From: Amblyornis subalaris
Taxonomy: Eukaryota; Chordata; Aves; Passeriformes; Ptilonorhynchidae
NCBI GenBank assembly: GCA_018881555.1
Contig: JACAXG010000007.1
Coordinates: 13,559,235-13,623,234, forward strand
Direction: 5' to 3'
Length of the DNA: 64,000 bases
Within the stretch, counting starts at the first letter, position 1; every line of letters begins with the position of its first letter. Positions 12,701-28,000 of this stretch are shown piece by piece. The position numbers and the translations under genes were made by a program. The notes beneath the pieces are model-generated. The model saw only the letters and a list, made by a program, of their open reading frames with translations. It ran no database searches and was not told the DNA's origin.

Positions 12701-15700
12701 AGAACTCCCTGGGGTAAATTCTCTTTTTGTTTGGATATATACAATGCCTTGGAAACTGTTGAAGAACTGTCGAAATGTTTTTTTTTTTCCCTCCCTTATG
12801 AATATAATGTAAAAAATCATCTCCTGTGCAATATTATAGTTTCGTATAAAAAACATNAGCTCATGTGGATATATTTGACCTTAGGGAATATCAACAAAGA
12901 TTAAGATCAGACAAGATAAATAAACCATTACTTTTTTGTGGCCAAATCTGCAATTGGACAAGAAGTTTCATTTTGTTACTGAAACATTTTATTGCTCTAA
13001 ATTTATATTTGTATCATATATTATGCTGCATCTTAGGTTGTCTCAGTATCTCAGTAGTACTGCAAAGTTCTGTAAATAAAAATATANGGTATTGCCGGGT
13101 AATTTCATATTACTTGAATGGACTGTAGGGCACATTGCCATTTGCAATTGGTAACACTTCCTACAGTCAAGCTAAAGTGAATGAAAAATCCCAAGCTTTA
13201 TCATAAAATAAGTCACTGAGCCCTTGATATCCATCTCTAACATGGCTAATTACAAGCTGTCTTCTCACTGGAAGTACATAGCTGGATCTTTACCTCCAGA
13301 TGATAAAACCTTGCTGAAGATGAGAATCAGCTTTGTTTCATATTGACTTGTTCTTCCTATATCTGATGACTACGTGGGCCCCAGTTTCTGTCCACAGCCC
13401 TCTTTCTTCAAGTTACACCAGTTGTAGATGCAAACTATTTTTGTTTTTACCCTTATGTCTGTCCTAAATCAGAGTTTTGCCACTAGATCGCATTACACAT
13501 GACAAATGTAGTTTGTGTAAACTCCTTGCTCACACCTCTGCCTACTCACATGCATAGTAACCAAAACTGTTGCTGCCACCCACCAACTGTGTACATTTAA
13601 ACCCCAGGTTTAGAAGCCTGGCATTCTCAGGTGCCAAGAAACCTTANGCATTTACCTGAGTGCTGCCTTTGCCCAGCTTCACTCTCCCAGCCTTGCCTCT
13701 CAGCTCCTTCTCCTCTGGCCAGGTTGTATCACTGGAATTTGAGATTGTGCAAAATTTATTTATTCCCAGAGGGGAATGAGGAAAACTTCGCTTATACAGG
13801 TCATCTTCATTTCAGTGGGCATAAAAGGTGTTATAGTGCATGTCTGGAGTGTGAGGGTGGAAGTGAAACACACCCATACAACCTGTGTTTTTGTGGTGGC
13901 AGATTCCTCTTGGGACAGCAGCACCTTACAGAGCTTCTGCCCTGGTGGGTGTGTGAAGGAGACTGATGCTGTGAAATTGCACCAGCTGGTGTTATGTTTT
14001 CAGTGAGGACCTCAGTGCTTAAAAGGATTATGACTGTAGAATTTTTACCATTGAATCGATATTTATTATGCACTGATTTTTATAATTTGTAATGACAATT
14101 CAATTTAATCCTGATTTACAGATATTTGAAAAAAAANCACCAACTATGGTGTTTTACTTGAAGATCAACATACTGGCTTTTGTATTTGGAATTTTTCTGT
14201 ATGAAAGCATTGTTTCCTGCATTGTAATCTCGAGTCATGCTAGGAGTCAGATGGAGAGTTGCATTCCTTGCCAAATGACAGGATGGATTCCCAGAGAAGC
14301 CAAGGAAATTAATTACACTGGGCAGCAACCATCGGTATGGTGCAGAGAAGCTAAATGTGTAGCAAATGTTGAAGGGTGTAGATGCTGTGGACAAGAAGAT
14401 GAGAGCAGTTGTGGTAGCCGGTTGTGGTAAGGCGGGAGATGTGTGGGAACAGCACAGCTGCATGTGGTGGCAATGTGGGCACACTGGCAGAGCCGTGGGG
14501 GTGGTCTTGATACTCTGAAAATCCTAAATCTGTTGACTTGAACGTATTGGGGTTTTCTTCCGATATCATTTCTGTTACAATTATTTTAAAATACAAAAAA
14601 AATACGTTGTACAGGTGGGGTAGCATTTCAGGAAGTAATAGGTACTTTTGAAGTCAAAGATTGATGCCACCCCTTTCCCCAATATAAAATGAAGTATTTT
14701 GTCTATACCTTTATGGAATATGTTTTTGTAAGCTTTGCCAGAAGGAATTAANGCTCTGCATCTGCAGTAATGTCAGATTTCCATGGTTTATTAATCTCAC
14801 AGTAGGCTGGAATTTAAACAGTTTTCTTATGGTACTCTCCTTCGTGTTGCCATGTAGTTCTTAATAGTAGGGAAGAAAGCTACAGTTTTTTATGCTGGAA
14901 AAGAAAAGAATATTGAAGGCCTCTGTCATGTTTTTTTTAAGCACACTCTTCAGTTACATGAGCCTTACAAAAGGAAGAGAATAAAAAAAAAAACCTCAAA
15001 AGCTGGAGAAGGCCCACAGTTCGGCACTGCTTTCCGCATTATTATTCATTTGGACTGATTAAAATACTTTTGTAAATTATATGAACTCAATCAACAACTG
15101 GAGGAGCAAATCTGGAGTGAAATCTGCAAATCTGCTTAATGTAGCTTTTATAAATCCCTATGTCCCATCTCTTCCCATGATCCTATGTTGTGTTTTATTC
15201 AGCACTTTGCATCATGAAACACCAGTGTTGTGTCTGAGTTGCTGGCTGTGGTTCTTCTTACTCCTATCCACATGGCACTGGTGGTATATTAACAGTATAG
15301 TTACATTTTTTATTGCCTCTACCTCTAAAATACAATCATGAAATACAATGAAGAATGCAAAAAAAACCTCCAAAAAACCAAACAAACCACACCGTGGGCA
15401 CAGAAAGGGAAAATTTTTTGTTAATAGAATTGTTTAAAAATATGTGTCTTGGAAAATGAGAGTGTAGACTAGCTAACTTTGTTTTCTGTGTGGATTAATG
15501 AGCAGTGACTAGACCATCTGAGGTTCTACAGAAAATATTGACACTTTTTAACTATATTCTCAAGTGTATTTGTATATATTGCTTTAAAATACTTAGTGTT
15601 CACATTCAAATGTCTGTGCCAAGTATGGCACAGAAATTACATGCTGAGTATAGATAGAATCTGGAATTGCCAGTTCATCAGTTAATGTGCCTTCAGCTAT

Positions 15701-18700
15701 CTTATCAGGATGGATGTGATACTTAAATTCTGCAAAAAGGGGGTTCTAGTCTACTCCAGTGCTGGTTTTGAAGGCCCTGGTTCTGGACTATACAGTGATC
15801 ATGCAGAAAGTATTTTGTCTTTATTAATGATGAGGCAACAAATAAAGAGTTAGGAATATCTCTCTCTTTGGAAATTGCCTGATCTCATCCTTTCAGAACG
15901 GGCATTGGAGCCTCATGATGCGCATCTAAGATTCACTCTCTAGTGATGGCCTGTCAAAGAATCTTACTATATTGCAGAAGGAGGAAGGAAAGAAATCCCA
16001 TTCAATTACAAGAGAGAAGATCCTGTTTTCATGATTGTTTGCTTTTTAATTAAATGACTAAAGTGTTAGACCAATATGCTGCATTCCTTTAGTTGCAAAG
16101 AGAAGAGTCAAAGTTTGAGGCCAGATTGCAGGCCAAGAGGTAACAAACTAAAAGTCAGTTTCTGGCTTTCAGTTCCCTGAATGAAATATATTTTCACCAT
16201 ACTTAGGGGAAATAATGGAAGCTTCACGCCTGTCATGTCTGTGATGACTTGTCTTATTGACTCCTTTGATAGGAAAGGTTAGGAAAGCTTTTGGGGTTTT
16301 CTGAGAATTCATACAGAATGAAAATAAAACACTGATATTACCTCTTTTCTTGCATTTTCTCCACAGAAATAAGTGTGATGGGTATTTTTTTTTTAACGGT
16401 CCATAGATATTGCTCAGTGCAAAGGCTAATGCATTCTTGAATACGTCTTCGTGCTGTAAGTGAGAGACTCATTAAACCTATCTATTTGCAGTTGCACACA
16501 GAAACCAGTCCTTAATTGCCTCCCTGGATATGGACAAGAGCTTAAAAAGAAGCAAAATATAAAAGATTAAAAGAGCATAATGACATCTTCAAAAGATGAA
16601 AAATATGATCTAAATGTTAAAAAAAAAAAGAAGAGGAAAAAAGCTTGAAGTCTCTTTGTGTTTCCCCAAGTTAAGTAGGAAAACTTTGAAGATGACAGTA
16701 ATTTTCCATTGTGTTTCATCTTTTTTATAATAACGTATTTTGAAATCTGAAATGAGTGTATCACCTAATAATGTTTTTAGGACTACATAAGTTGTACTCA
16801 AAAGTACAATATAAGCAAGATTTTCTTCTACTTTTTGCCATAATAGCTAAAGAGACTGTACTGTTTGTTTTTAAATAATTCTGGTTGGATATGTACTTGG
16901 ATAAGGCATTCTTTAAGAAAAATGAGATTGATGCTGGTGATTTATCAGGTGATGTTTTACAACTTCATTGCAAACTCAAATCTTAAGGGCTCAGAGTCAT
17001 GAGGTGCTTGATTTTGAACGAAATGTAAAAACATGATTCTCACCACTTGTGGTCATGAACGATCCCATGGTGCTTCTGGGGATAAACCCTCCTGTCCTGG
17101 CCAAATTCAGTTTTGGTTAATTCCATGGTGATTACTTTATTCTGCCTGCAGTTTTGGTTTGATGTGACATTCGTTGCTTCCCATCCTGAATCCCTGGTAG
17201 GAGTTGCTCTGATGTTGCTTAGCCTGTAGGTTTCAGCCTGAAGGCGATTGCTGTTCAGCACAGAGCTAAGTGGTTTGCTATTTACGTAGGAAGTTTCTGG
17301 ATTCCTTTGGAAAAAATGCTTTTGCTAGGTGGAGATTAGTGTTTCTACACCAGCATAGGCAGTGTGAATTTACAAATGCTGGACAAATGTCTGACCTGTT
17401 CTAATTTAAAAATCAGGTTTTTCAAACTGGTGAGCAGATTTCTGACACTCTGGACACACACCCTAATGATGTGTGTAATAAAGTGATGATGATGATGTCT
17501 GATGATGTGCGTAATAATCTCAGTAAAGGAAGTGAAAAGAGGTGGTGTTTTCCAAATGCAAGAAGTTGTTGGAAAATTCTTGCATAATGGTTCAAACCCA
17601 GTATTCAGTTTTTTCGTCTGAACACAGAAGTGCAGATTCCCTGTATAACAAATGCCGGTGTTTATGCCTGTGCCCACCTAGTATAAAGGGATTTTGTAAA
17701 CGTTGGTGTGCTGTGTCTAGTATCATCTAGTAAATGATATTACTACTTCTGTTATAGCAAGAACTTCCTTGACTTNAGAACACCAAAGAATCTGAAGTTT
17801 TTCATTGATTTTGACACTGTCTCTTTGTAGCAATGCAGTTTGTCTAATTTTCTGTGCGTTATATGAAAGGGATGAATGTGACTAGCATACTGATTATCAA
17901 GATTCTCTACTCATTTCCTGCAAATTTCTTTCTTGCTGAAGAGATGCCAAATTATTCAGCAGTGGAGTTAAACGTTTCCCTTATAGCTTCAGAGTCACAG
18001 TTTGTGTCAGATGGACTGTTGGCACTTAGCAGAGAGGGTTTCTGTACTACTGCTCTCTATTTTCGAGAATGTTTTTGCTGTACCTCTTATGGGAAAATAT
18101 TATGTCTTTGCAGTAATGTTGTGTATCTTTGGGGTGAATGGCTTTTGGTATGGAGTGGAAATGGATTGCATTGATATGAATAGCTTCAAACAACAGCCCT
18201 GTATTTACAGGTTGCTTAGAAGGTCCCTAGAAACCATCGGTCAATAACCTTTCCTAGTTATTGGGCACGTTTCTATAATGCATGCTGATGTGTGTTTGTG
18301 TGCACATAGGAATGCCTGCGTTAGTACTGAATGCCGAATTTTTTGTGGAGTGATTTATACTTGTTTTTGTGTCTGCCTTGTAAACATGTGGGCAATGATG
18401 GATCTGCTTGTTTTTAAGTAGTTTGGTGACAGCACTAATTCGGCCTCGGCAGGAAGAGCCTGAGCTCCATCTCACAGCCTGTGTCTGGGCAGTAGAGGGG
18501 GAGAAGGTACACTCCCCTGGCCATCACGACTGAAAACTGAAGGCTGGAATCTGTCCTAGAAGGTTCCAACCATTGCATTGCTTTGCTTTCCATGGAGACA
18601 ATGATACATCAGGTACATGGGATAGTTGGCAGCTGTGAACTCTGTCACACAACACTCACACCAAATGTGGTTTTACCAAATATATCTCAATCCAACAGAA

Positions 18701-21700
18701 TATAAAATTTTCTTCACCTTTTTGTTGTTGAAGTAACAAAAGTAGAAGAGAAGTAATTTGCTAACTTGGGAGTGCTGCCTCATGAAGGGGAAAAGTTTTG
18801 TGTCTCTTAACAATATTTCTCGTATGAGTTTCTTCTGTCGATTTCATTAGCATCTCAATACAGCACTGCTTTTANAGACACTGTGCTTTACTTAAAAAGA
18901 TTTTAACAAAACAGCACATGAGAAATCTCACATTTAGTTGTATTGCTCTGTGAAACTATTCAGGTCTTTTTTGCTATCACGTGGGCCGTTCACCTCTGTC
19001 GTAAGCAAAAATAATTGCAGGTCCTCTGAAACGAGTTACATGAAGAAGTCATTATTATTTCATTTGGATGTTTAGAAGCCAGATTTTAGATGTTATTCGA
19101 NGTGCTGACATGAGCACTTTCAGTGAGCTACAGCAGCTGTTGTGCAGTTACTGCTCCTCAGCTAATGCTCTGAGACCAGCAGATTATTTATATTTCATTA
19201 ACATTTAATTAGCCCACTGTACCTATGTCTGAATAATGACAGATGGATACAGTGAACTTGAGGACTATCCGGCTTTCAAAAATTGTTATTTTAAATCTGT
19301 TTTTCTGTCTTTCTTCTTGCCTTCCTTTCAGCAATCTGACATTATGATACATTTTATTTTATTTTTGTCAACCTTGGGATACTTAAACTTGAAGAGGGAA
19401 GTAATCCTCATCATAGCATTAGCAATCACAGAATGCTGTAAGAGTGTGGCAATTTCACGTTCCTTAATGTAATGTCTCAAAATGACCTTNCCCAACCGAT
19501 TGTGGTATGGATACACATGGAATCATTTGAAGGGCAGGAAATGCAAAAACAGAGTCAGCCGTTTCAAAGGGATTGCTCCAAACATCACGTTATCCTTGAA
19601 CTACACGAAAGAAAATCCGACCAAAGTATTTGCTTGAAGGAGCCTTTTAATTATGTCTATAGTCCTTTAATGGCATGAGGAGCCTTTATGCTTTTGTGAG
19701 AGTTATTTTTAATTTATCTTTTTAAAATAACATTTAATTGATGTTATAGAAAATTATATGGACTCTTTGCTTCTTTATATGGACCCTTTGCTGCAATGTT
19801 AAAATGCACAAAATTGCTGCAGCATCAAATTCAGAAATATTAAAATATTTTCTAGCATTAGGAGGGAAGTAATGAAAAGGAAACGCTGCAAAGTAAGGAA
19901 AAACTGGTTATGCAACGAGTTTGATGTGAGACTCTTCGATGATTTTTATATGGAAAAGTAACAGGGCACATTTCTTTCTTGTTGTTCTTGGGAATTTAGT
20001 AAATATCCAGAAAACTGAAAGAACAAAAACAACAAACAGTATAATTGACACCTGTCCAGTTTGGGTTCTTTTCCTTATGTCCTTTGTTCTCAGAGGAAAG
20101 TCTGGTTTAAATCTGTTTTGAAAAATATTTGTCGGGACTGTTTGATAGAAGTGACTAGAAATAGTAGACTTTGCTTACAGAATCTAGAACAGAATTGAAA
20201 GCACTGTTCCTCAGTCTGACGGGAAAATCTTTGGTAAATGTGCATTATATCCACACATATTCTGTTTGCTTACTGTTTGGGTCTGTGAAGTTAAATAAGT
20301 CCAATGGGAATCATAGTCATTACCACAAATGCCTAAATATTAAATCTGAATGGATTTACAAGGACAATGAAAAAGAAGAGCTGTTGTAACATTTGATTTT
20401 TATTTTCATGGCCTAGCTCAAGTTTATATTGGTGCCATCAATAAAAAACACCAATAAATTCTACACACTAAAAGATTACCTCTTTAGATATGGTCAGAGG
20501 TATCTACTTGGTTAAAGTGATGACTGGTGATTCCTTTGTGGTGAAAACCTGTCTAGAAGTCAGGTCAATCTATGCTTCTCAGCATCATATGGCCAACAAG
20601 AACACTGACCCTACCTCAGGAAGGAAGAAAATTTGTCAAAGGAAGAAGTTTTCTAAGAGTTCNGTATCCTGCAAAGCTGAGGTATGCTGGAAGGACAAAA
20701 AGCAGTTTGAGCAAGGAAAGGTTGGAAAGACATATGCTGCCCTTACATCTGCCTGTTGGGATCTGTCAGTCAGTTCATTTACTGTTCTTCTTTCATGACT
20801 GAAATGGTTCACCTGGGAAGTCAGTAGTGAAAATGTCCTCGTAAACCCAGAGTCTGCCTGGCTGCGCTCTGCCGTACATCACCTCCCGGCTGTAAGAAGG
20901 GGGAGTGCGTCTGAAGTGAAGGAAGATATTGCAAGAAAAGCTGGTTTATAAACCTGCATCAGGTGTAGTGTGTTACTGAGAGTGAAGGTGGATGCCAAAC
21001 CCAGTTGTCTGTCATTTCCAAGTGCAGCTGTGAAAACCAGCTGGTAACGCTGTTTCATACATCATATGTGAGGTTTGGGAAAAAATGATATTTGAAAAGA
21101 AGCTAATATGAAACAGCCATTTTAACCACCCCAGAATTCCCACCTGAAGCAGCACAGGGCATCACTGGTGTTTGTGTCTGCCATAGTAGCACTGAACTAT
21201 TTTAATTTCAAAATATGAAGCCAGACACAAAAACTTGTGTTTTGGAAAGATGAATATTTTCATTCTGCAAACCCCACAGCAGACCATTTTAGTAATTGAA
21301 GTATTGAAAGTAACATTTGTGGTTGAAAATTTCTATTTTCAACCCTCAAAAAAGAGAGGAAATGAAGATTAATACATTCTGGATTAATGTTTTTGTTTTC
21401 TTTTGTGTGCATTTTTAAAAGGATGAGCTGTATTTCTTTGTAAGACTCTTAGAGCTATTCTTCTATCTTCTAAAATATCATTTTGCAAACTGATGACTGC
21501 ACACCCCTAGGGATATTGCCATATAAAAATTCTGGTTTTGTGAAACTAATCTCTGTAAAATTGGATAAAAAACATAAGCAGTAAAGCTCTTGAAGAAAAT
21601 CTGTTGACTTTAGCAATTACATATGCCATTTCAATTGCTGCCAAAGGATGATCACAACTCAAAGGTATTATTTACACATAGAAATATATCACTTCCTCTG

Positions 21701-22000
21701 TTTAAAACTCTTCACCAACATAATATTTGCGTATATTTGTGTTTGATAACTGCAGTTTGAAGGGTTTCCTCTTTCTATTTGCAATTTTCAGTTCACACCA
21801 TAATTAATTTTTCACAANTTTCTTCAAAAAGTATTTTTAAATTTAAAAATAATATTATTTGGGAGGATGAAGAAAATATCAGCTTCTACACTTGCAGTTC
21901 CTGTCATCCTGCATGATGGCATGTGAGAATGTAGAAGTGAAACTGTAGACTACTGAGCAGGACTTAATTTCTTACATTCAAATCTTATGTAGTCTATCGA
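9799..22000. other. Long AT-rich stretch, no gene or repeat recognised
   Basis: Only short open frames occur. Those at 13631-14430 (both strands) and 20490-20798 (plus) are longer than average, but they overlap opposing frames or lack convincing splice sites. Minor simple sequence includes a TTTG run near 11841-11861 and a GATGAT run near 17485-17505. No CR1 3' end, LTR or structural RNA was recognised. Confidence 0.55.
19754..19795. repeat. 21-bp tandem duplication, two diverged copies
   Basis: Copies at 19754-19774 and 19775-19795 both begin TTATATGGAC and differ at a few positions. This is a small local duplication with no apparent function. Confidence 0.7.
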
Positions 22001-25000
22001 ATTTTTACCCCCTAAATTTGCCATTCACACAATAGTGTGTACCGTTAATACTATTGTGATATTGGTGAATCCTTCCGGCTCTGACAGATTTTGTGTTTTC
22101 AGGTACTCAGAGTGAATTACTTTAAGATGATCTCTGTGATATTACAAATGGCGAGGAAGGATATTTAGCTTTGAATGCTAATTCCAATAGAATTATAAGT
22201 TACTAATTTTGTGATTCTACTTTAAAAAATCTGAAGGTATCCTGATAATAGGCATTATTTCCAAACTAAAGTTTTTTGTGCTAAGTACGTATGTGGAGAA
22301 GAAACTTTATGAAGTTATTTGTATCAAAGTTTACAAAGAGACTATCATATGTCACAATAAATTGGTGTCATTGTTTGGACATGAACTAAAAAATGAGAGC
22401 ACAATGCTTTTGAATCAACTACACAAAATTATATAACTCTTCTAAAAAGTAAATCACACTTGTTTTCATGTATTTCTTTTTCACCATATTAAATCACTTT
22501 TCTGACAGCTAAAAGGAAATTACTGTGATTTAGGGAGTGAATCTTTATCAGTAGTTGACAGGTATAAAAAAATGATAAGTCCATATAAACAGTTATTTAN
22601 AATAGCATTTAGCTGGAAAATGACAATCATTGAGCATTTGATTTAGGTAATTTTCCAGGACAGTAGAAACACTTTCTGCAGTCCACCAGGCACTTTTTCT
22701 GAGCCTGTTACTGAAGCACGGAAGTCTGCCTGCTCACTCCAGAAGGAACAAGATAAATGCAAAACTGGATACCACTGTGTAGCAGATCATGCATTTACAG
22801 ATTCTTGTCCTGCTTAGAAATAGTAATTCCCTTATAAAGTCAAGTTAGTATATAACAGTTCTGGCTTTTCTTTTTTTTCTTTTTTTAATCCTGAAGTTGC
22901 ACACAGTGGCCAAACCCTGCCTGCAGAGTTTAGTCTGCTACATTAAATGAGGGTTTGGCGCAGCCATTGAAGATTTGCCTGGTAGAGACAGAGTAGTGGC
23001 ATTAACTTCACTTTCTTTTCCATCTTTTTTGTGTTTCTGCTGTCCCAGAGGAGGAATTCCTTGTCATGTCACTAGACGCTTAGCTGGTGTTTAGGGTGGA
23101 GAGATGAGTCCCCCATCTGTGTCATGTGTTACTGAGAAACATTGGTAAAACTGATGATTTGAAAAATCTAAACCTGCTCTGTGCCATATTATGTCGCTTT
23201 CTAGATGGGACATAATCTGGGAAAGCCAAAATGTGGTGAGGATATCTTTTCCTTTTGCTGATGTTCCTGGCAAATACTGAGACAGAAAGCACCAACATGA
23301 GTCTTAAGTAGATACTCCTCTGAGGATGAAATTTTATGGTTTTGAAAAGATAGGAATAAGCAGGTACATTTTTAGAGGTTCAGCTGAAGAAGCTGTGATG
23401 CTTTGGGATTACCTCTCCTCTCTTCAGTTCNTCTCAGTTTGCAGATGACCGTACAAAACTAATATTTTGCTCATGCCATGCTTTTCCAGCTTCCAGAACA
23501 AAACTGCTTCATTTTGCAGGTATCCAGTCAAAAGTGGGTGGACCAGGAGAATCTTTGGGGTGCTGGAGAGTTGGTAGAGTTAGTCCAGNATTACAGCAAA
23601 CATATCCCCGGGGAATTCTTTAAGGGGGAGAATGTTTCAGTATTGATAGAATACAGTTTCAAATCCCATGATGGTCAGAGACACAAGTCAGGGAGATGAT
23701 ACCAACCTAATTTATGGAGGAATTGTCTTGACCAGGATTAAATCCCTAGGAAAGAATCGATGAAAGCTGAAAACAAAAATTAATCATTCAGTAATCATAG
23801 CCAAAGATGACTCATTATGAATTAGTTTCTCTGTCAACAAACCTGTGTTTTCCATTTTTTTCTGCTAGTTTGCGCCCTCCACCAACTGCTTTTGTCTGTG
23901 AGCAGTGCCTTATAAAGTAATGGTGATTTAATGTAATGTTGCCGAAAAAGGCTTATTGAAGAGGACAGCCTTTNCTACAAGAATTGCACACTTTAAATGA
24001 GGCCTTAGGTCAGCATTATTGTGCCTTACAAGAAAACAATATCATCCTAAAAGACAATTGTTATTGTTGCACGAAGGATACAGGAGGAGATTGTATTTGA
24101 CCTTTGCCTTTGCATGTAGATCTCAACTAAATGTGGTTGCTCTCAGTGCAGGTCTCTTTTATCTGTTTGTTAAAGCCTTCTTCCTCTGCTGTGCTGTTGC
24201 AGTTGAGGATTTTACAGTGCTTTCCCTAGCAAGCACCAGTTAATCATAAGGTGCTTAGATTTTTTCCTTAAGTCTCAGTACAGAAATTTAATAGGGGTTT
24301 CAGTGCTTCAAGGAAGAAAAGTTAAGTAGTCTGCTTGCTGAGCTTCCTCATTATATTACCTTATGCTTAGCTGCTCAGATGAAATGAATAATAATTTTCT
24401 TCCTTGGCAGGATTAGCTCTACNGAAGCACCATAAGCATCCAGTCAGGCAATTCTGCGTGTTGAACTGTTTTTAATACATCCATTTGAATACCAGTTTAA
24501 TGTGGTTTACTATGATGTTGCCATCACGCATAAAATGGCATATCTTTTATCAATTTTTTTAAAATTAATTTTGAGCTCACTATGTGTTAGGGTGTATATA
24601 TGTAACTAATGATTCGTGGAGGTGTACATCTCTGTTGCACAATATGCATCAGTTGTTCGAATAATTAGATAGAGGCACTGAATGTGGACTATGAAATAGA
24701 AATATTCAAGCGGAAATCCTAATCTGCCACAATAATTTAATGAAAAGGTTTGTCATTGCCTCTTGTAAATCTTGAACAGACTGTTATCTTGCAAAGCCAC
24801 AACAGCATAAAATTTAGCTCAGTGAAATAGAGGTGCTTTTCTAATATCCTGGGGTTTATCAGCTATGGAAATAAACATTTTAGAAATAATATGAAAAAAA
24901 GCACCGAAATTTTAATAGTGGAGAAGAATTTCTTCTGCAATGTGTGGTGTTTCAAGCAGAGGGTTAAAGAGATCTAGGAANTAGGTAATAAGGTGGGAAA

Positions 25001-28000
25001 GCTCTGAATGCTTTGTCATTGGCAGTGGAGAAGACTTTAATATATATAAAAATAATGAGGCAAAAAAAAAGTAATAGCTCCATTTAATCCCTGCACCCAT
25101 CACAATATATTTCCTACATCTCAGTTACATGGCTCTTCTGAGAGTGAATCTTTCAAGTTTTTCCTAGATATTTTTCTCTAATGGTTCAGTTTCACATTTT
25201 GGCTTTAGCAGCCGTAGCTCAGAAAACAGACCAGTCTGGACTGGTGGAACAAACTTACCCTATTAGATCAAAACTCCAGAACTTTGTCACGTTTATTCTT
25301 TTCAATCCCAGTGCAGAGGTGTACTTCCACGTGGTGTACAGCCCTGTGCTGGGGGAAATGGCCCTATCTTTGTCATCAGTATGAGTTGACTCTGTAGCTC
25401 TATTCTATTCTATAGTAATAGATTACATCTTGCGCAAGATCGTGTTAGAGTTCCTTTGGACTTGAGACAGAGGGAAGTGTTTGTCATTTCTTAACTTTTT
25501 AGCTTATTATTGTGGGCTCATCTTGTCTCGTGGCATTGTCTGACAGGATGATGAAGATGAAACATTACTCGTCAGAGCCCTATGACAAACCAGTGCTAAA
25601 TTATTGAGTCTTGGTTGACAGCAGTTAGTAGTGGAGAAGACCTTTTAGTCATCAATTTCAAAAGCAAAGGATGGTAATATCGGGCGTTCCTTGCTGGGGA
25701 AAACTGAAATAAATAATTTTGCCGACTCTGCTGGCTTTTGTGACATGTTGATTTATCTTTTCTGCCTTTCCCCCACCCCCCACCTCCCATTAAATCATGA
25801 CTTATTTAATTTGCCAGTATTTTACCATTCTCAAATGAGCATAAGTAATTATCATGATACTAACAACATGATTGCTTTCCAAGATTCAAGTGGCTGCAAT
25901 CTCTGGTTACCTTCTTTGTGATCAAAAGTCATGATAGAAAGAGCCAAGTTAATAAATTACAGGATTTATAGGTACTAGGAAGAATTTAGGTTTGTCTCTC
26001 TTGAATGCTTTTGTTAACTTTACCATCGTGAGCCAGGTAGGGTTTCCAGTATCTCTTGGAGAATGACAAGGGATGTACATTTTGGATGTGGGATTTATAT
26101 GGAGTATTTTAGAGCTGTTTTTGTGCTACTTTTGGCTGTGTTAATACAGCGCTGTTTTACTTTCTGTGGATTGCACTTAAAATTTACTGGTTTTGCTGAG
26201 TATTCTTCCCATTTAACTCACTTGNAAGGAGATTTGGGAGAAATGACTACATGGAGTATGCAGAGAAAAGCAAAGGGAGTCATGGTTTTGTTTTCTGTTT
26301 GTTTCTTCCTATTTTTGTGTATGTTTGTGAAAGAATTTAAGATATTCCCCTGGGCTGGGAAAGCATTTTGCTTCTCTGAATGGGAGCAGTTGCTTGGAAT
26401 CAATGAGGGCTCTGTCATTGATACCAGCTGGAGCATTAGTCAACTTATTGCAAGATTTGCCAACAAAACCTGGCCATGTTAAAATAAAATTTATATCTCC
26501 AGATATTTCAGGTCTTAGACTTGTCACATATATTTTTCAGTTCAGCCTGCTCATTTTTTGCTACTGTTTGAGAACTCTACGGATTCACTTGCAATTTTTT
26601 TACAAAATGCTGTAGCTTGATTATTTATCACTTCCATAGGATGATATATTAAACTAATTTCTGCAAAAGCCTAAGGATTTTATTTTCTTTTAAATTAGTG
26701 TTTTATCATGGTTATGAAACAAACTACACTGTAGATAAATAATTGAATTTTTCGCATTGGAGATAATTCTACTACACTATATCTCTCTTAAATACATCCC
26801 ATATTTATCTGGAAGTTAGTTTCTTTCTAAGATAAGAATGAAATTGTATTCACACTTAGAATTTTAAACCTGTAAAATAAATTATGTATTACCTTATATA
26901 TTTTATTGCTAATTTTATTTTAGAAAAGATTCAGGTAATTGCAGACTTAAAAACTACAAGCTAGAAAGTTTTATTCGGTTAGGGTTTTATGTCTTTGCTT
27001 TATTAAATTTCTGTTATTCTTTGAAGAGAGAGAACAGGAATATTTTTGCAACCTAGCAGTATTTCACTGGTGTGTTAATTAATCTTATATTTGACAATCT
27101 GAACTTAGTTTGAGTGTCATATTTTAGCAATTGTCTGGGATTATTATCATGGTTACATATGGTATATGTGTTCCTATTAATCAGCAGGCTAATCAAAATG
27201 CTTGAGTTGATATTCACTGTTGGCAACTCAGTACCAAATGCAAACTATTGAGTGGTTAGCCCTTAATTTTTATCTACTTTTATGTACTCACATAGTAAAA
27301 ATCGTTAGAGACACAAGGAAATAAGGAAGACATGCTCTGACCACTTGTCCACCAGGAGCCTGAAGTCCTTCTCTGCACAGCTGTATTTCCAGTTTGGGGT
27401 GTCTCTGACATCCAATTTAGTCATCTTAAATGGAAAAGATTTAAGATGGTCTTCTCCCATGACTGTTTCACGTGGATTGTTTAGGTGTTTCTATTCCAAG
27501 CCTGTTCTACTTTTAGGCAACTTCTTTTTCTCTACCCACTTTATGGTAACTTTAGGTGCCCAAGTTAGGGCTGTGCTTTCTGCTCCAAGGAGCTGGGTTC
27601 TCAGCATCTGTTGCCTTGTTCAATGTCACANCCTTTAAGTGTCTTTTTTATCTTGCCACAAGTGAGTGGATCACTCTGCATAATTTACTTGACATATTTA
27701 GCTTGTTTTTTCTGGTTTAGTGTTTGTGAAGAGAGTACATGTTAGATGAGTTATCTGAATAGCCCCAAAGAATGCCTTTGTCAAGTATTTTTAAAATCAC
27801 AGTCTTAATTGCAAGCAATTCATACCCCAGATTCAAAATGTGTGCTGTTTTGTCAAGTTTATCTTACTCCTTTTGTCATGGCTTTTATTCTTTTTCCTTC
27901 ATTGGAGTACTTCCTGTGATTGCATCCTGAAGGCCACAGTCTAGCATAGCATATTTTCTGTGAGATTTGACTGACTCTTCATGAGAGTAAATGGTTCTTC

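Noticed and set aside
13631..14484. Overlapping longish open frames on both strands
   Set aside because: Frames overlap in opposite directions, one crosses an N, and there are no good splice sites or domains; consistent with chance in a slightly GC-richer patch.
20490..20798. Plus-strand 102-codon open frame of mixed composition
   Set aside because: No recognisable domain, no convincing splice borders, one N, and a second frame is open over the same bases.
23430..23699. CR1-like phrase (TTTGCAGATGAC) followed by an open frame
   Set aside because: The similarity to the CR1 FADD region is limited to about 15 bases, with no CR1 sequence on either side.
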